A stretch of 51,504 bases of DNA from Globomyces pollinis-pini (lineage: Eukaryota; Chytridiomycota; Chytridiomycetes; Rhizophydiales; Globomycetaceae), in the NCBI GenBank assembly GCA_025399215.1, contig MU621209.1:1-51504 (forward strand), read 5' to 3'. A model generated the notes under the pieces. The model made no database searches, had not been told where the DNA came from, and saw nothing but the letters and a program-made list of their open reading frames with translations. Below, one piece after another: positions 31,734 to 44,197 of the stretch. The translations under genes and the position numbers were made by a program. Numbering within the stretch: the stretch's first letter is position 1; each line of letters opens with the position of its first letter.

Positions 31734-33863
31734 CTATTTTGATACAATTTTCGGTGCATTTTTCCTTAACCAAATCTGTGAAGCATCTATATTTTCGTTG
31801 TTTTCCATCAATGCTTTGATACACCACTCCATTTTGAAACCAGATAAGGATAATATTCCTGCATTCACACGACGTTGTGCAACTGCCCTTTCAGTCACAC
31901 AAAAGTGATACAAAGGATCCGTTGGTTTTGCTAGAAAGGATTTTTGTAACAGATTCACTGACATCATTGCACTGTCGTTGGGATCCATAGGAGAAGTACA
32001 AATCGATCCATCGCTGCTGGAGCAACAATACTTGATTTGAGAAATTGAAAGTAGTATTACCTTATTTGTACAATAATCGGTTCCACATCCAACTGTCAAT
32101 TGATGATGATAAACCTGGACAATTTTCTGTGCCAGTTTCTGGTTTCCTGGGTCGTGTCGTGGTGACCAAAACGGCTTAAAACATTGTACACATAGCTTCA
32201 TCAGATTTGAGAACTGATCTGATTGAGGGTTACCACAATTGACGTTTGTGCACAGTTTAAATAGATACTGGGTTTGTTTCTGAAGCTCGTGTATCTTTGC
32301 ATGTGTTTGAATATCTAGATATGATTATAAAAATGCAATTATTACCTTTCAATTGGATCGATTTATTGCACTTTTGACAAGTGATGGTTCTTGCACCACA
32401 TTCAGATTCGTGCTCTGTTAATCCTAGCCCCAAAATTAGGTCCTTACCAGTCCTTGATAAGTTTCCAGCACGCATAGACAGATGACAGTACCGGCATACG
32501 ATTTGACGTTCGACACAATCATTCTTTTTATGCTTTGCAACATTAGGCAAATAAAGGCTTTCATTACAATCACATATGATTGGCGTGTGATATAGAGATA
32601 TGTGTTTTTCCCTCCAGCTTATTGGCCCATACTAAAATTAGAGGTCAAAGACGTACTTTATCACAAGAATCGCAATGCCAATGCTCCGAAAAATCTTGCT
32701 TCCGAAACACACCATTACATTTGGTACAGAGCACATTATTTCTGAAACAAAAAGCGGAATGCATGGTTATAGTTTGACTGGGAACATATGTTTGACAATT
32801 CGGACATTGTTCTTTCCCGTCCATGTTCTCATCTATAATCGATGAATTTGACTGATCGGTTGTTTCGTTCCTTCGAGCAGCGTTCATTGATACGCTAAAT
32901 GATGACTTTACTTTGGTTGAGTATAATCCCAAATATATAAATGGTGTGTCATTGAAAAGATCTGCAGATACGTTAAAATTGAGCGCGCCTGTATCAACCT
33001 ACAAATTATTGATTAGAAAAAGTACAGAAAACATAGAATGATCTTTTATACTTGGCTTTTCAGTAGTATTGGATAAATAAGCTTCAAAATCTCCAACAGT
33101 GGGCTGAATTTGAATTTCTATACTGCTGTAATCAATGGCACTAAGTGTAGGAATCTTGCTTAATAAGTTTCAATATTTCCTTATACCTAATCAATCAAAT
33201 TACCATTGGCATTTAAACCTTAAAAAATGCTGCATCTTCTACATCGAGAGACCCACTAGCTTCAATAGTAGGGTTTGAACTAAGTGATTTCCATTGCAAT
33301 ACATTATCATTTTTGGAAAACTTGGCCATAACAGCATCTTCTGCTAGATTATTATCCAAAGGTTGAATGTCCACTTCCATATCCGTATTTAAACAAAGAC
33401 ATTGTGGGTCAGGTTTTAATTCAGTAATTAGAAACGTAACTGATTCCTCTTTTCCGATATTTACCAATAGACTTTCATTGACAGTCAGAGTAGTATGATT
33501 TTTACGCAAATAGGCTTCTAATAAAGATCGAATATCTTTAATAGCTAAATAATTGGCTGTTAATGGTGCTAATTTTGCGAATGTACATTTTTCCAGATGA
33601 ACAAGGGATATTTCAATGACTTGACCTTGAGTAACCGACAATTTATCAGCCAAAAAGTCACTTATTTGAATAACGTTTTCAGAAGAAGTAAATTCCAATA
33701 CGGATGCATGAGAAATAATTGAATTAGCCAATAATCTAAAAGTCAATGGAGACGGTAATTCCGGGTTAAATTTCAACAGCTTATCCAAGTACGAAGGCGG
33801 CAATTTGATTCTATCACCAGTCAAATTTGGGGAGAAATCCACTTCCAATTGAACAGAATTCAT
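31734..33863 (-). CDS. UFD1-like N-domain protein with zinc fingers and UBA-like tail
   Basis: About 610 residues. The N-terminus is a double-psi UFD1-like domain (GDRIKLPPSYLDKLLKFN, PSPLTFRLL, LAIKDIRSLLEAYLRKNHTT), as in fungal UFD1-domain proteins distinct from Ufd1 itself. Next come TRAF/XAF1-type zinc fingers (CPNC..YVPSQTITMHSAFC, CTKCNGVFRKQDFSEHWHC, CRYCHLSM, HESECGARTITCQKC). A Cys module follows, VYHHQLTVGCGTDYCTNKYC, strongly like the AZUL zinc motif of UBE3A. The tail FKMEWCIKALMENNENIDAS + QIWL looks like a UBA. The set suggests a ubiquitin/p97 adaptor. The intron at 33155-33218 is a two-unit composite. The frame across the five or so introns is good. I do not know a characterised orthologue. 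Confidence 0.75.
33155..33218 (-). other. Composite intron of two abutted 32-nt units
   Basis: On the minus strand, units 33218-33187 and 33186-33155 are each 32 nt, start GT and end AG, and meet at TTAG|GTAT. Coding frame DAAFFK / IPTLSAIDY is restored across both. Confidence 0.6.
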
Positions 33864-34084
33864 TGTAATTTTGAGTTAAAAAGACCAGGGAAAAACTTAC
33901 ACCACAATTTCTGATACAACCTCAAAACAGTGTTCGAGAATCAAATACCGTCAAATAGGAAAGAATTGTCCAAATGATTATCACGATAGATCCGATAATG
34001 CACGTCAATCAAATTAGCATGAAATGAATTTGACTTTGACAGACTGTCATTGTTCAAATAAATTGATTTGTTTACTTACTTGCT

Positions 34085-35511
34085 ATGAAATTAAGATCTC
34101 ATTCTAGAAATTCAGATATCTGTATGGATAGTGAACCAAGTTTATTTAGAGAAGAGTTATCAACGAGACGTTCTTTACGGTTACGTAAATCAAAATCCGT
34201 CAAGGTCCAGGATAGATTTATCTCTACTATACCCAAAGAATCGCAAATCCAATATCGACTCAATTCGACCAATGATATCAAAACACCTCATAAATCATAT
34301 TTGTACGGAGATACTCCAACTGCATCATCGTCCAAATATGCCTTTGCATTGGCAGAATTGAATAAAATACCACCTACTCCATCAAAGAAAGAAAGAAAAG
34401 TTCGATATTCAAATTTAAATAGAATTATTTCACATTCACCAGATTTGGTTTTGGATGCGCCATTAGCTCGTGATGACTTTTATTGTACATTATTAGATTG
34501 GTCGGTCAAAGATGATTTGTTGGTAGCACTAGACAAAGCCTGTTATCTACGTAGCAAAGTATGACAGCACTTTTTAACAATCTAGGATGGTAACACAACA
34601 AAGATTTGGGAAACTACCGCACCTGATTACATATCTGGTAATAACACTATGTAAACTTATAGAACAGTAGTAGCTTTTTCACCTAGAGGGAATCGAGCAT
34701 TGATAGGAAGTGAACGATGTCAATTGAAAATATTCGATATTAGTCGTTCGACTTACCCAGAACTACAAAACCATCCACAAGACATAGAAGTTACAAGTGC
34801 CATTTGGAAATCTAATACACAATTTGTTACTGGAGATGCACTAGGAACGATCAAGTTCTGGGATACGAGGACGTTAATACCCACTCATACCGCCAGAAAC
34901 TTTCATCGTGATAAGGTGGTTGGAATGGCCCGATCACCTGATAACTCCATGATAGCTACAGGTGGGAATGGATATTTGGTCAATATCTGGGATGATAGAC
35001 GATTGGATAGACCAAGAGTGACAATATCAAGCCATACATCGGCCGTTAAAGCATTAGCATGGTGTCCATGGCAACCCGACATGATTGCTACTGGGGGTGG
35101 AACAGACGACGAACGACTCTTATTCCATGATACCAACACAGGTACCTTATCCAACTAACATTAGGCAAACTATTGAAATCCACACACACTGGAAATCAGA
35201 TATGTGGCATCGTATGGTCAAAACACTATAAGGAACTGTTAACGGCACATCAAGGAATCGAAGGCCACTTACGAATCTGGAACTTTCCTAAAATGAATAT
35301 TGTTACTACATTCAATGCACATCATAATCGTGCGACTCAACTTTGCATCAGTCCGGATGGCCAAATGGTAGCTAGCATGGGTGATGATGAAAATGTCAAA
35401 GTAATCACCATTTATTGACCATAGTTTTGGAAATGCTTTGCTATTAATCCTGGTCAACGTGAATTGAAAATGACTCGCCAAAAGGACATATTGGAACCAA
35501 CTATAAGATAA
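34085..35511 (+). CDS. Cdc20/Cdh1-family anaphase-promoting complex activator
   Basis: WD40 activator of the APC/C ubiquitin ligase, about 440 residues. Family signs are a degenerate C-box (DRFIST, normally DRFIPxR), LVLDAPLARDDFYCTLLDWS before blade 1, seven WD40 blades (TGDALGTIKFWDTRT, TGGNGYLVNIWDDRR, WCPWQPDMIATGGGTDDERL, QLCISPDGQMVASMGDDENV) and a C-terminal Ile-Arg tail (LEPTIR) that docks to the APC/C TPR subunits. Four introns (about 34559-34585, 34641-34670, 35141-35163, 35401-35424) restore the frame. The usual VYLWSA is altered (CYLRSKDGNT), so this is a diverged member. Cdc20, Cdh1 and Ama1 cannot be distinguished with confidence. Confidence 0.87.
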
Positions 35512-35631
35512 TCTCATAATATCTAATTATAATTATAATACATAATTAACTAACTCCATTTTGAAATTACTTTTTTCTTTATAAACTAGCCACATTACAA
35601 AACCAACATATAATCAGAATTCTCTAGCCAA

Positions 35632-37172
35632 TTATACCACGGTTTCCTTGCGTGGGGACATGGATCGTGTAGGCGAGAGTCGTCGTTTGGGAGAAGAACC
35701 GGCAGCTGGCGAGTCTTCTGTTGCAAGTGTGACTTCTGACATTGATTTTGTATGTTCAGTCGCTTTCAGTGGTGATTTTGATGGTGATGATGGATTTTTC
35801 ACATTCTCTTTGTCATGCGTTTGTTTTGGTGATTCTTCAACCTATAATCAGTCGAATATGAATATACTTTTCCGCTATTGGCAGATGGTTGAATCTTTTT
35901 TGGTGATCCAACAGCGTCAGTCTGACACCATTAATAAAAACTTATTACCTTGCCGGGAGATGTTGGGACTTTTTTAGGAGACTTTGGGGCTTCGTCCTGT
36001 ACTGCTGTCACTTCCAATTTCTCTCTCTTTGGAGAATTTGGTAAGTCTCTTTTACTTGGAGATTTTGGAACCTCAGTCTTTTCAGGGGACTTTGGAGTTT
36101 CTGATTTTGCTCCACTCTCCACCGACTTTTTCGGCGAAACTGGCTTCATTTCGGTCTCTCCTGACTCCAAAGTGTCCGCTGGTGCGGCCCCAGGAAGCAA
36201 ACTAAGACTACCCTGCAATTCCGCCACCCAGCGTTCCGTCAATGCCTTACAGCGCTCAGATATATTATGTTGCGTGATATCCTTTTTCGATAAATGCTTG
36301 ATCACTTTTCCAATCTTGGTTTCCTAGCTATTAATAAATCCAAAATCTTACTCGGAACAAATCCACATCCATTGGCACTTTTTCCGTTTCGCTCAGGAAA
36401 TTGCTTGCTACATCATAATCGTTTTCCTAGAATAAAAATGAATATGTATGTACCACATAAGCTTCCTTTTTTTGTAGGAAAATTTGTAATTTCATACGTA
36501 ATCTGGCAAGTTTATCTCTTGGATTTACTAAAAGAAAATTAGCTCAGTTAATAAATACATTCTGGCTTGGGTTTTTTAGCCGCTGAACTTGTTTTTTCAA
36601 GGTCAACATCATTCTGATGTTAATAATCAATGATCTTACAGTAGTAACTCTACGCTTCCGTTTCTTTGATGCAGTTTCTGCAGTAGTGGATACGGCTGGA
36701 GTACTTTTTCTTCTAACCTTCTTTTCTTTTACAGGAGCTTCTGGAGTGTCATCTTCAGATTCATCCATGTATTCAGGTTTGGCTGGGATCTCATAATCAG
36801 CAAATTGACCCTTTTCAGGCCAACTGGAAGGATCATCTGCTTCCTTGACTGCCAACTTGAAATCATTTGTTCTGCCTTTGGTACTAAATTGGTCATAATG
36901 ATCTTTGTAGGGCTTTAAACATTCAGGTTGAATCCAACCACTATAGTATAAGCAGATAAATATCAAATACAATTCCCTGGTTCCAAAAAAATAAACTGGA
37001 ATACCATTTCCAACTCGAGAAGGTTTTTGTTTTAGAATATGAGCAGGGAGATCGGCTTCGACTTCCACCTAACGATCAGTTTTAGATCAAGTACTTTGGC
37101 AGGCCACCAAGCAAATCCTTTGACTTTTGCCCATAAGAGTGTATCTTGAACGTATTCTGCGGTTTTGGTCAT
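35632..37172 (-). CDS. PWWP and TFIIS-N/LEDGF-like chromatin protein
   Basis: About 440 residues in nine or so exons. The N-terminal PWWP has WAKVKGFAWWPAK, then GIPVYFFGTREFGWIQPE, a reader of methylated nucleosomes. A basic Lys/Arg stretch follows (SKKRKRR). A helical TFIIS N-terminal/LEDGF-type domain comes next (KLARLRMKLQIFLQKKEAY, VDLFRETKIGKVIKHLSKKD, ALTERWVAEL). The tail is packed with SPxK/SPK motifs (PKSPEKTEVPKSPSK), typical CDK targets. The arrangement resembles LEDGF/HDGF proteins and so points to transcription-elongation or chromatin tethering. The start at 37172 (MTKTAEYVQD) lies just before the PWWP. Stop at 35632. Introns are 24-36 nt. Confidence 0.83.
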
Positions 37173-37291
37173 GATCAAAAAAGTTGAGAATTTTCAATGA
37201 CCCTCAGACTGATAGTCCGATACTTCCTCAACATAGTACTATAGTAAGACAATTAAATGCAAGATATAGTGAATATAATGATGATTTATAT

Positions 37292-39010
37292 TTAAAATCC
37301 AAATCCAGGGAACTTGGAAGCAAATGCAACCACTTGCTTCTTTAAATCTCTAATTCTTGGTTCACTTTCACCCACTTCTGCCTTAAAATCTTTCATTTTA
37401 TTGCCCTTCACTGATTTGTTGAGATCAACAGTTAACTTGATGGCTTCATCAATAAATTTGACAATTTCGGTGAAATCAGATTCCACTAATCCACGAGTTG
37501 TCATGGCTGGGGAACCTAGTCTTAATCCGTGAGGTACAAGAGCTGATTTGTCTGATGGGATGGTGTTTTTGTTGGTTGCAATGTTGACTAGTTCTAAAAC
37601 TCGTTCTGCGCGAGCGCCATCGATGTTCTATAGAGTTAATTGGTTATAACATTACCTTACTACGTAGATCTAATAACAAAAGGTGGGTATCTGTTCCTCC
37701 TGATACCATCTACGATTATAAACAGAATAAAATTACGTTATAATTAAGTTTTCGGAATTCATTTTCCATTTGTTTTGAGTTGTGCAAGACTTGCTTTTGG
37801 TAATCCTTAAACTCTTGAGATTGTGCCTGCAAAATAAATAACTATATGTGAATAACCTGCTTTAATGCGACAGCCAGTGATGCAATAGTGTGGTTATGTG
37901 GACCACCTTGGTGACCTGGGAATACGGAAAAGTTTATTGGATTTTCCAAATCGTACATAATCTTGTTCCCTTTCTTATCGGTACTACGAACCCCTTTTCT
38001 GAAAAAGATCATTGCTCCACGAGGACCTATTATTGATAAATTGAAAAGAATGAACCTCTAAGTGATTTGTGAGTGGTAGTAGTAACAATATCTGCATAAT
38101 CAAATGGAGAAGGAAGAACTCCAGCAGCTACCAAACCAGAGATGTGAGCCATATCTGCCATTAAATATGCATTGATATCATTGCAAATCTAGATATTAGA
38201 AACACATATAATTCACTTTTCTAATTCGTTCGTAATTCCAGTTTCTGGCATAAGCGGAAGCCCCAGCAACAATGATTTTAGGTCTGTATAGTTTTGAAAG
38301 AGAATCCAAAGAGTCCAGATCGACCAAACCGGTTTCTTCATTAACGCGATATGGTAACTGTGATATTAGATAGTGGGAATACAGTTTCAAAATAGGTAGA
38401 AATAGCAGAAATTTTTTTAGTAGGAGTTTGGTATCCATGAGACAAACTGAGAGTTAAAGGAAGGTATATACTGTCCGCCGTGGGGCAAATCCAATCCCAT
38501 CAAACGTTCATGTGGCTTCATAAGAGCACTGTAAACATACAAGTTTGCAGGAGCGCCAGATAGACTCTGAACATTAACACCCCATTCAGCAGGATCCAAT
38601 CTAAAAGCTTCGAGAGCGCGTTGTTGGCACAACCTAAGAGTGAGAAAATGAACAATGGAGTACAGTTCAGCTTGATCGATGAATTCATTACCACCATAGT
38701 AACGAGCATTGGGATAACCTTCTGAGTATTTATTTTGGAATACAGAACCCAAAGTTTCCATGACAGCTGGACTGGTAAAGTTCTAAGGATAAGAGCTGGT
38801 GTAAAAGGGTACTTCAGAAGGAATGAGTACTATAGAATCTCTCTGACGACCTTTTTCATTTTGTAAGATGGAGTACATTTCAGGATCCAAGTCTTTCAAA
38901 GCCAAAGACATAATTTTCGATGGAGCAATGGAGGAGTAGTTGAAAACATGACGAGATAGTGAAGTATTGCAGGTCGAACGTGCCAGGAATCGATTGAATG
39001 GGATCATCAA
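37292..39010 (-). CDS. SHMT: Serine hydroxymethyltransferase
   Basis: PLP enzyme interconverting serine plus tetrahydrofolate with glycine plus 5,10-methylene-tetrahydrofolate. Visible signatures are [45 protein letters not shown] [29 protein letters not shown], and the PLP-lysine block [14 protein letters not shown] split by an intron at about 38027-38055. The C-terminus has [17 protein letters not shown]. About 480 residues, normal length. The N-terminus ([20 protein letters not shown]) is Arg- and hydroxyl-rich and lacks acidic residues, so mitochondrial targeting is likely. An in-frame internal Met (IMSLALKD) would give a cytosolic form. About eight introns of 25-40 nt. Confidence 0.95.
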
Positions 39011-39396
39011 AGTAGAGAGAAAAAGAAGAAAGAGTTGTATTAGTTGGGGTGATTACATAAGCAATTCTAATACCATTCTAAGCAGCTGATAACGATTGTT
39101 AGTTACTGGAATTGGTAACTAGTAACTGGCAACTATTGTTGGAATTGGAAACTATTTTTAGTAACTATTTACTATCACCGTCATCTACTTATGTCACCAA
39201 TACATTGTAGGGTGATCATGTCGATTATAGTATATTAAGCACTATTGATAATAAATTATTACTCTCTAATGTTGCTACTCGCTACTATCGATCACTACTG
39301 TGGATGGTAGAATAGCACCACACATTGGGGGTGTGAGACGTAAACAAATTCACTCAGTCTCCACGACTTATACTCTGCAACTCTCTACTTCTATTC
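39011..39396. repeat. Intergenic region with imperfect ggaattggtaact repeats
   Basis: Between divergent genes. Around 39095-39175 short imperfect tandem units (ggaattggtaact, agtaactggcaactattg, ggaattggaaactattt, agtaactatttacta) are repeated. It holds both promoters; no gene was found. Confidence 0.6.
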
Positions 39397-41549
39397 ATGA
39401 GCTCTATTATTGACACTCCTGCTCGCAGAATTAAGGTCTATCGGAATGGGGATATTTATCACGCTGGAAAGAAAATGATTGTCCCATATCACACAAGGAA
39501 CTTTGAACAGGTAACAGGGGTTACAATAACTTCTAGTTTCTATCCGAATGTTCTCAAGATGTCAACTTGGTCAATGGTGGGGTACGCAGACTATTCAATG
39601 TCCATGGAAAGAGAATCAAATCTCTAGATGATATACTAGACTCTGAATCTTATGTCGCTACAGGTGGTGAACCTTTCAAAAATGTAGATTACTTACTCCA
39701 AGAAGAAAATATCCCTCCCGTTTTTAAGGGATACTCTAGAAGTAATTTACCTATTTTACGCGATAACTCAACGATCTCTACCACTTCTCAACAACTCGTA
39801 CGACGAAAGGTTAACAGATCAAATGGAGGTTTATTGATTGATGAACCTAAATTTCCTCCTCCGACTTCTGGAATGTTCAATGCAACTGTAAATATAACCA
39901 ACTAACGCATTTCGTAGACTAAAGCATTTAAAGTTGTAGTATTTGAAAACGGAGAAGCAAATAATGAAGGGATCAGACTGATCTTAAATCATAGAAATTG
40001 TAAAACGTTTGAACAAGTAAGTAGACTATCGTTAACATTAGCTCTTGAAATTTCTAAGTTCATTAAAATTATTAAAGTCGGGTCAAGTCAGGAAAATATA
40101 TGATGTAAAGACAGGCCAAAAATTGAAAACACTAAAAGATTTGGTACATGGCCAGAATTTAGCATTGTCATCGTTTGATTACTTCAAGAAAGTGAACTAC
40201 AAATTTATAGACGTCACCACAAACACAACTCAAACAAAGAAAGAACCTGACGTAATTCATCTTTATCTAACCCCTGCAACAGCATGTGCGAGTAGTTAGA
40301 TTCTTTCCAAATGGTGATTCATATCATTTGGGTCTCACTGTTTCTATAACAAAGAAGCGTTTTCCAACCCTTACCAAGGTGATTTTCTATCATTCTGATC
40401 AATTAGTTACTCGATTCATTAAATACACAGATTGAGCTAGTTACTGGAAAAATACAAAAAATATACAGTTTGGATGGGCATAGAATATCGACCATAGATG
40501 ACTTGAGACCGAACGGAAATGTACTAGTAGCTAACGATGATCCATTTATTCGAACCCGCTACAATGTCATGGCTGTCATGCCGCAAAATGAAAAACCAGG
40601 TTTAAAAGGAGTCACCCTTCATAACGACTATATCAGTAAAATCCGCCCCATTACACAGCATAAACGCCAACAACGTGCCAAATCTACTAAATCGTCTGAA
40701 GATCAGGATACGAATGGAACTAGGTCTAGACCTCGAACAATGAATAGACAGATAAAGTCTAACTTGAAGAAAACTGCAGGGGCAGGGAGTGGGATGGAGT
40801 CTGAATCGGAAAGAGAAGCTGTACCTAAAACTTCCAAGCGTTCGGTTACGATCAATGAAGAACCACAAATAAGTAATTGTTGTGTTTTTGTGTAACTTTT
40901 AGGCCATCCACCAAAACAAGAAACTGTAAGTCAATCCAGTAAACAAGACGGCAAAACGATAGAGATTAAAGCCGATGTTCCAAAAGGTAGTTTATTCATA
41001 CTAACAGGTAGAACTATCCGTAGCTGACTCAGGAAAACCAGGTACAGCTAATCAAAAGACAAATCCTATGGCACCTTCTGAACCAAACATAGGTAATCCA
41101 AGTAATTCGTTATTCATTTCCCAGACTCTAAAGAAAAGCCAAAGAAAGTAAATCATGGTTCAAATCCATCCATATCTCCAGAACCAGTTCACTCTCGAGC
41201 ATCATCCAGTGGTCAAACCACTACCTCCCCAACAACCCCTCAAGCAACTACCAAATCCAAATCCAAAAGCAACATTAACATGAACCAGCCAGTCAGTCGA
41301 CCTACCTCCATCCCTGAAGACGAATCGATCAGACACAAAACAGGACGCGAAGAAGAACCTTTGTTTGAAGGATCGCAAATCCAAACGATGAAATCCCAAA
41401 CCAATAGCAAAAACAATGTAAATGAATCTGGAAAGAAGGATGGTTACCATGAAACGATGCCACCATTACCAAAAAAATTGGTCCAGACGACCAGTCAATC
41501 CAAGATCCCGAAAGCAGCCTCTAGATCCACATCAAACGATAAGCTTTGA
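39397..41549 (+). CDS. Protein with three doublecortin (DCX) domains
   Basis: About 640 residues. Three DCX ubiquitin-like folds bind or stabilise microtubules. Domain 1: RIKVYRNGDIYHAGKKMIVP, then GGVRRLFNVHGKRIKSLDDI. Domain 2: FKVVVFENGEANNEGIRLIL, SGQVRKIYDVKTGQKLKTLK. Domain 3: VRVVRFFPNGDSYHLGLTVS, GKIQKIYSLDGHRISTIDDL. The C-terminal 250 residues are disordered, Ser/Lys/Gln-rich and split by several short introns (joins there less sure). The start at 39397 (MSSIIDTPARRIKV) directly precedes domain 1. DCX proteins are confined to lineages with elaborate or flagellar microtubules and are missing from yeasts. There is no kinase domain. Confidence 0.85.
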
Positions 41550-41631
41550 ATCCGTATTTTTAAACTAAACTAAACTTTTTAAAAAACTTTTTAAAATCAA
41601 TTCATATTGTGCGATTTTATTACAAATTGAT

Positions 41632-42042
41632 CTATTCAGGATCATGTCGTTGAGCGTTTTGGATAAGATTGACTGATTTGGCTTTGATTGAAGTTCCATA
41701 TTTACCTTCTTTGGAAACCCAATTGTAAATTTCACCTTCAACGATTACTAGTGCACTACACTCAGCATTGAAGAATTCTTACCCTTTATGCAAGTATCCA
41801 AGTTTTCGTTTAGTCTCGACTGTATGCCATGTTGCAATCTCTTTCCATTCATCATTTTCTTTGACGTTTTTATTGGTGACAAGTGAGAATTTCCAAAGAC
41901 CATCAGATTCGGGTTCGGTGTTGGAGTTTGTGTTGTTATTTTTGAACGTTAGGTGTTCAGGATCTTTGCCTAAACGACCTACTAAAGTGACTCGATTGTA
42001 GAAGGTTCGGCGTGTGAACTGGACAAGTGGTTTTTTGAACAT
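41632..42042 (-). CDS. RIM1: Mitochondrial single-stranded DNA-binding protein
   Basis: 127-residue OB-fold SSB after splicing one 27-nt intron (frame HKG / ALVIVEGE). The N-terminus (MFKKPLVQFTRRTF) looks like a mitochondrial presequence. The family opening YNRVTLVGRLGKDPE is clear, followed by WKFSLVTNKN, EWKEIATWHTVETK and VEGEIYNWVSKEGKYGTSIK + AKSVNLI. It has no acidic C-terminal tail, as usual for mitochondrial SSBs. Role: mtDNA replication and maintenance. It is convergent with the DCX gene (82 bases between stops). Confidence 0.88.
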
Positions 42043-42139
42043 AGGTAAAAAAGGAAAATTGGTTTCTCAACATATTTCATATCTTAAACAAAAAGTATAT
42101 ATTTTTTAAAAATTTTTATCGATCGTGATCCCAATGTGT

Positions 42140-44197
42140 TTAGTAACGTCCTCGGTTACTCTTTGAGTAGTCACGTTGATTTTGATAGCCACTGTTAGAT
42201 TGATCATTTCTATTATTGTTTCCATAATTGTTGGATTGCTGTCCACCATATCGCTGATTAGAACCTTCATTCCTATTGTTGTTTCTAAAATCTCGGCGTG
42301 GTGATCCCGAATGTCCATTGTCGTTATTATAACCACCACGATTGTTGGATTGTTGTCTAGAGTTATTGTTGAACTTGTGTCGATTGTTTGTAGGCATTTG
42401 CTTATTTTCAAAGTTTTTGTACTCGGAATCTAACCCTGGAATAACACCCTTATCGGAATCATGCTTTTGATGATGTCCACCTGTACATGTTATTAATCAA
42501 CACACTCACCTTCATGGCCACCTCCCATATCATCCACAATTTCTTCAGCTTTAAGACCCATAGCATCAGCTTCTTCTTTGGACAGATTCATTCGGTCGTT
42601 CATTGGATCTCCTGGACGATTGCGAGTCCAAAAACGAGCTGATGGGTTAAACTAAAGTATTATCTCATACTGGTATGATCATTAGATCCTGAGGCGAGAA
42701 TATGTCCCATGGGATGCCAATCTAACGCAAACACTGAACTTTCATGTGCCGTTTCAATTTCTGCCAAGGGATTGGCATCTCTAAATATAAATCACTACAA
42801 CATGTTACCCAACTTGCCAATATATCATACTCCCTTCCCAACCACCACTGACGAATAATTTCTCATGAATTGGATGCCAAGATATGGCTATAATTTAATC
42901 TAACACGATTACATTGGACTTCTCGTTTATGACCACGAAACACTTGAAGTTCCTTCATGGTTCTAATATCATATAGACGAACCAACTGATCACGACATGC
43001 TGTTAGTAACCAATTGCCTGAAAAAATCAATACTTGGTATTATATACCTATTTTGTTTTAGTTTTTGAAAAATGTACCATTCTTATTCCATGATGTTTGC
43101 ATAATGGTATTCTTATGTCCATGCCTAGAATATCAATATATGCCTTTATACAAAGTAGCTAGTGCCTATCATAATAAAATACAATTAAATTATACCTTTC
43201 CTGTTTTAGGATCCCAAATTTTTGCAAGATTATCCTTTGAACCGGAAGCCAGTAAACCTTTTGTAGGATGCCAAGCTAGACATTTCACATCCCAACCGTG
43301 GCCTGAAATGAATGAAGTATTGCTTACCTGTAAGTACCCTTTCCTCTTGTGCCTCCGCAAATGACCAGATTTTAATTGTACCATCATCCTAATCATTACC
43401 ACCATAAGGTCATACCGAACAAGATGCAAATTTAGAATCGGTTGGGGAAAAGCTAGGGAAGTTAGACCATTTGTTTACGATAAATCTCGAACGGTCTCCT
43501 TATGAGCTGGTAATTCCTTTAGGTTGTTCATGTTGGATTGCCAATATTTGATTGCTCCTGAATCATCGCCAGATATCATCCAAGTATCATTATGTGACCA
43601 TTTCATACATCTATAATTTCTTGATTAATTGGATCCATATACCTGATCGCAGAGAAATGTGCCTGATAAATTTAATACTACTGATATATACCTGTAGAAT
43701 GGTTTCGAAATTGAATGTTAGTCCATTCCAAAGAGTGAATTCACCCGTAGATGAACCAGTTATGAGTCGTCGACCTTCGGGAGTCCACTATATAATAAGA
43801 TCGTTAGATATAGCTACCCTGATTGCGTTTATAGGACATCGTACTTTGTTTGTAGATGTATGTATAAATTTGGTAGCAACTGAACTAATAGGGTTGTCAA
43901 TATAGCAATTTGGAGGTAAATACTATGGTTCAACATGTATCTATATATTACATTAACAACAAACGATGGTTCTGGTTGAATGGCAATATAATCTCGGATA
44001 GTTTTATTTACAGCTCTTGATTCCAAGTAGCGCATCAGGGTACTGTTATAATCGACTGTTCTTCGCTGAATCGCCTTTCGTACCCGTTTCCCGTCAAACC
44101 CACCCCTTGCTTCTGATAGATGCTGTGGGTTGAAACCACCAACCTTGAATTTAAACAATGGATGTGTTACTGTTCCCAATTTACTGACGGATGTCAT
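42140..44197 (-). CDS. PFS2: Pre-mRNA 3'-end processing WD40 protein (Pfs2/WDR33)
   Basis: CPSF/CPF subunit that contacts the polyadenylation signal. The N-terminal signature [20 protein letters not shown] + [10 protein letters not shown] matches Pfs2/WDR33, and [20 protein letters not shown] with [10 protein letters not shown] + [10 protein letters not shown] follows. Blades recognisable further on include [20 protein letters not shown] + [16 protein letters not shown] and the DLRP-like RGHKREVQ region. The C-terminus (42140-42480) is Asn/Arg/Gly-rich and low-complexity ([18 protein letters not shown]), a disordered tail like that of WDR33. More than ten introns of 25-36 nt. Met 44197 is chosen; a Met at 44221 would add eight residues. 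About 570 residues. Confidence 0.9.

Noticed and set aside
41158..41175. tRNA B-box-like ggttcaaatcc
   Set aside because: Inside the disordered tail of the DCX gene; no A box or cloverleaf could be formed around it.
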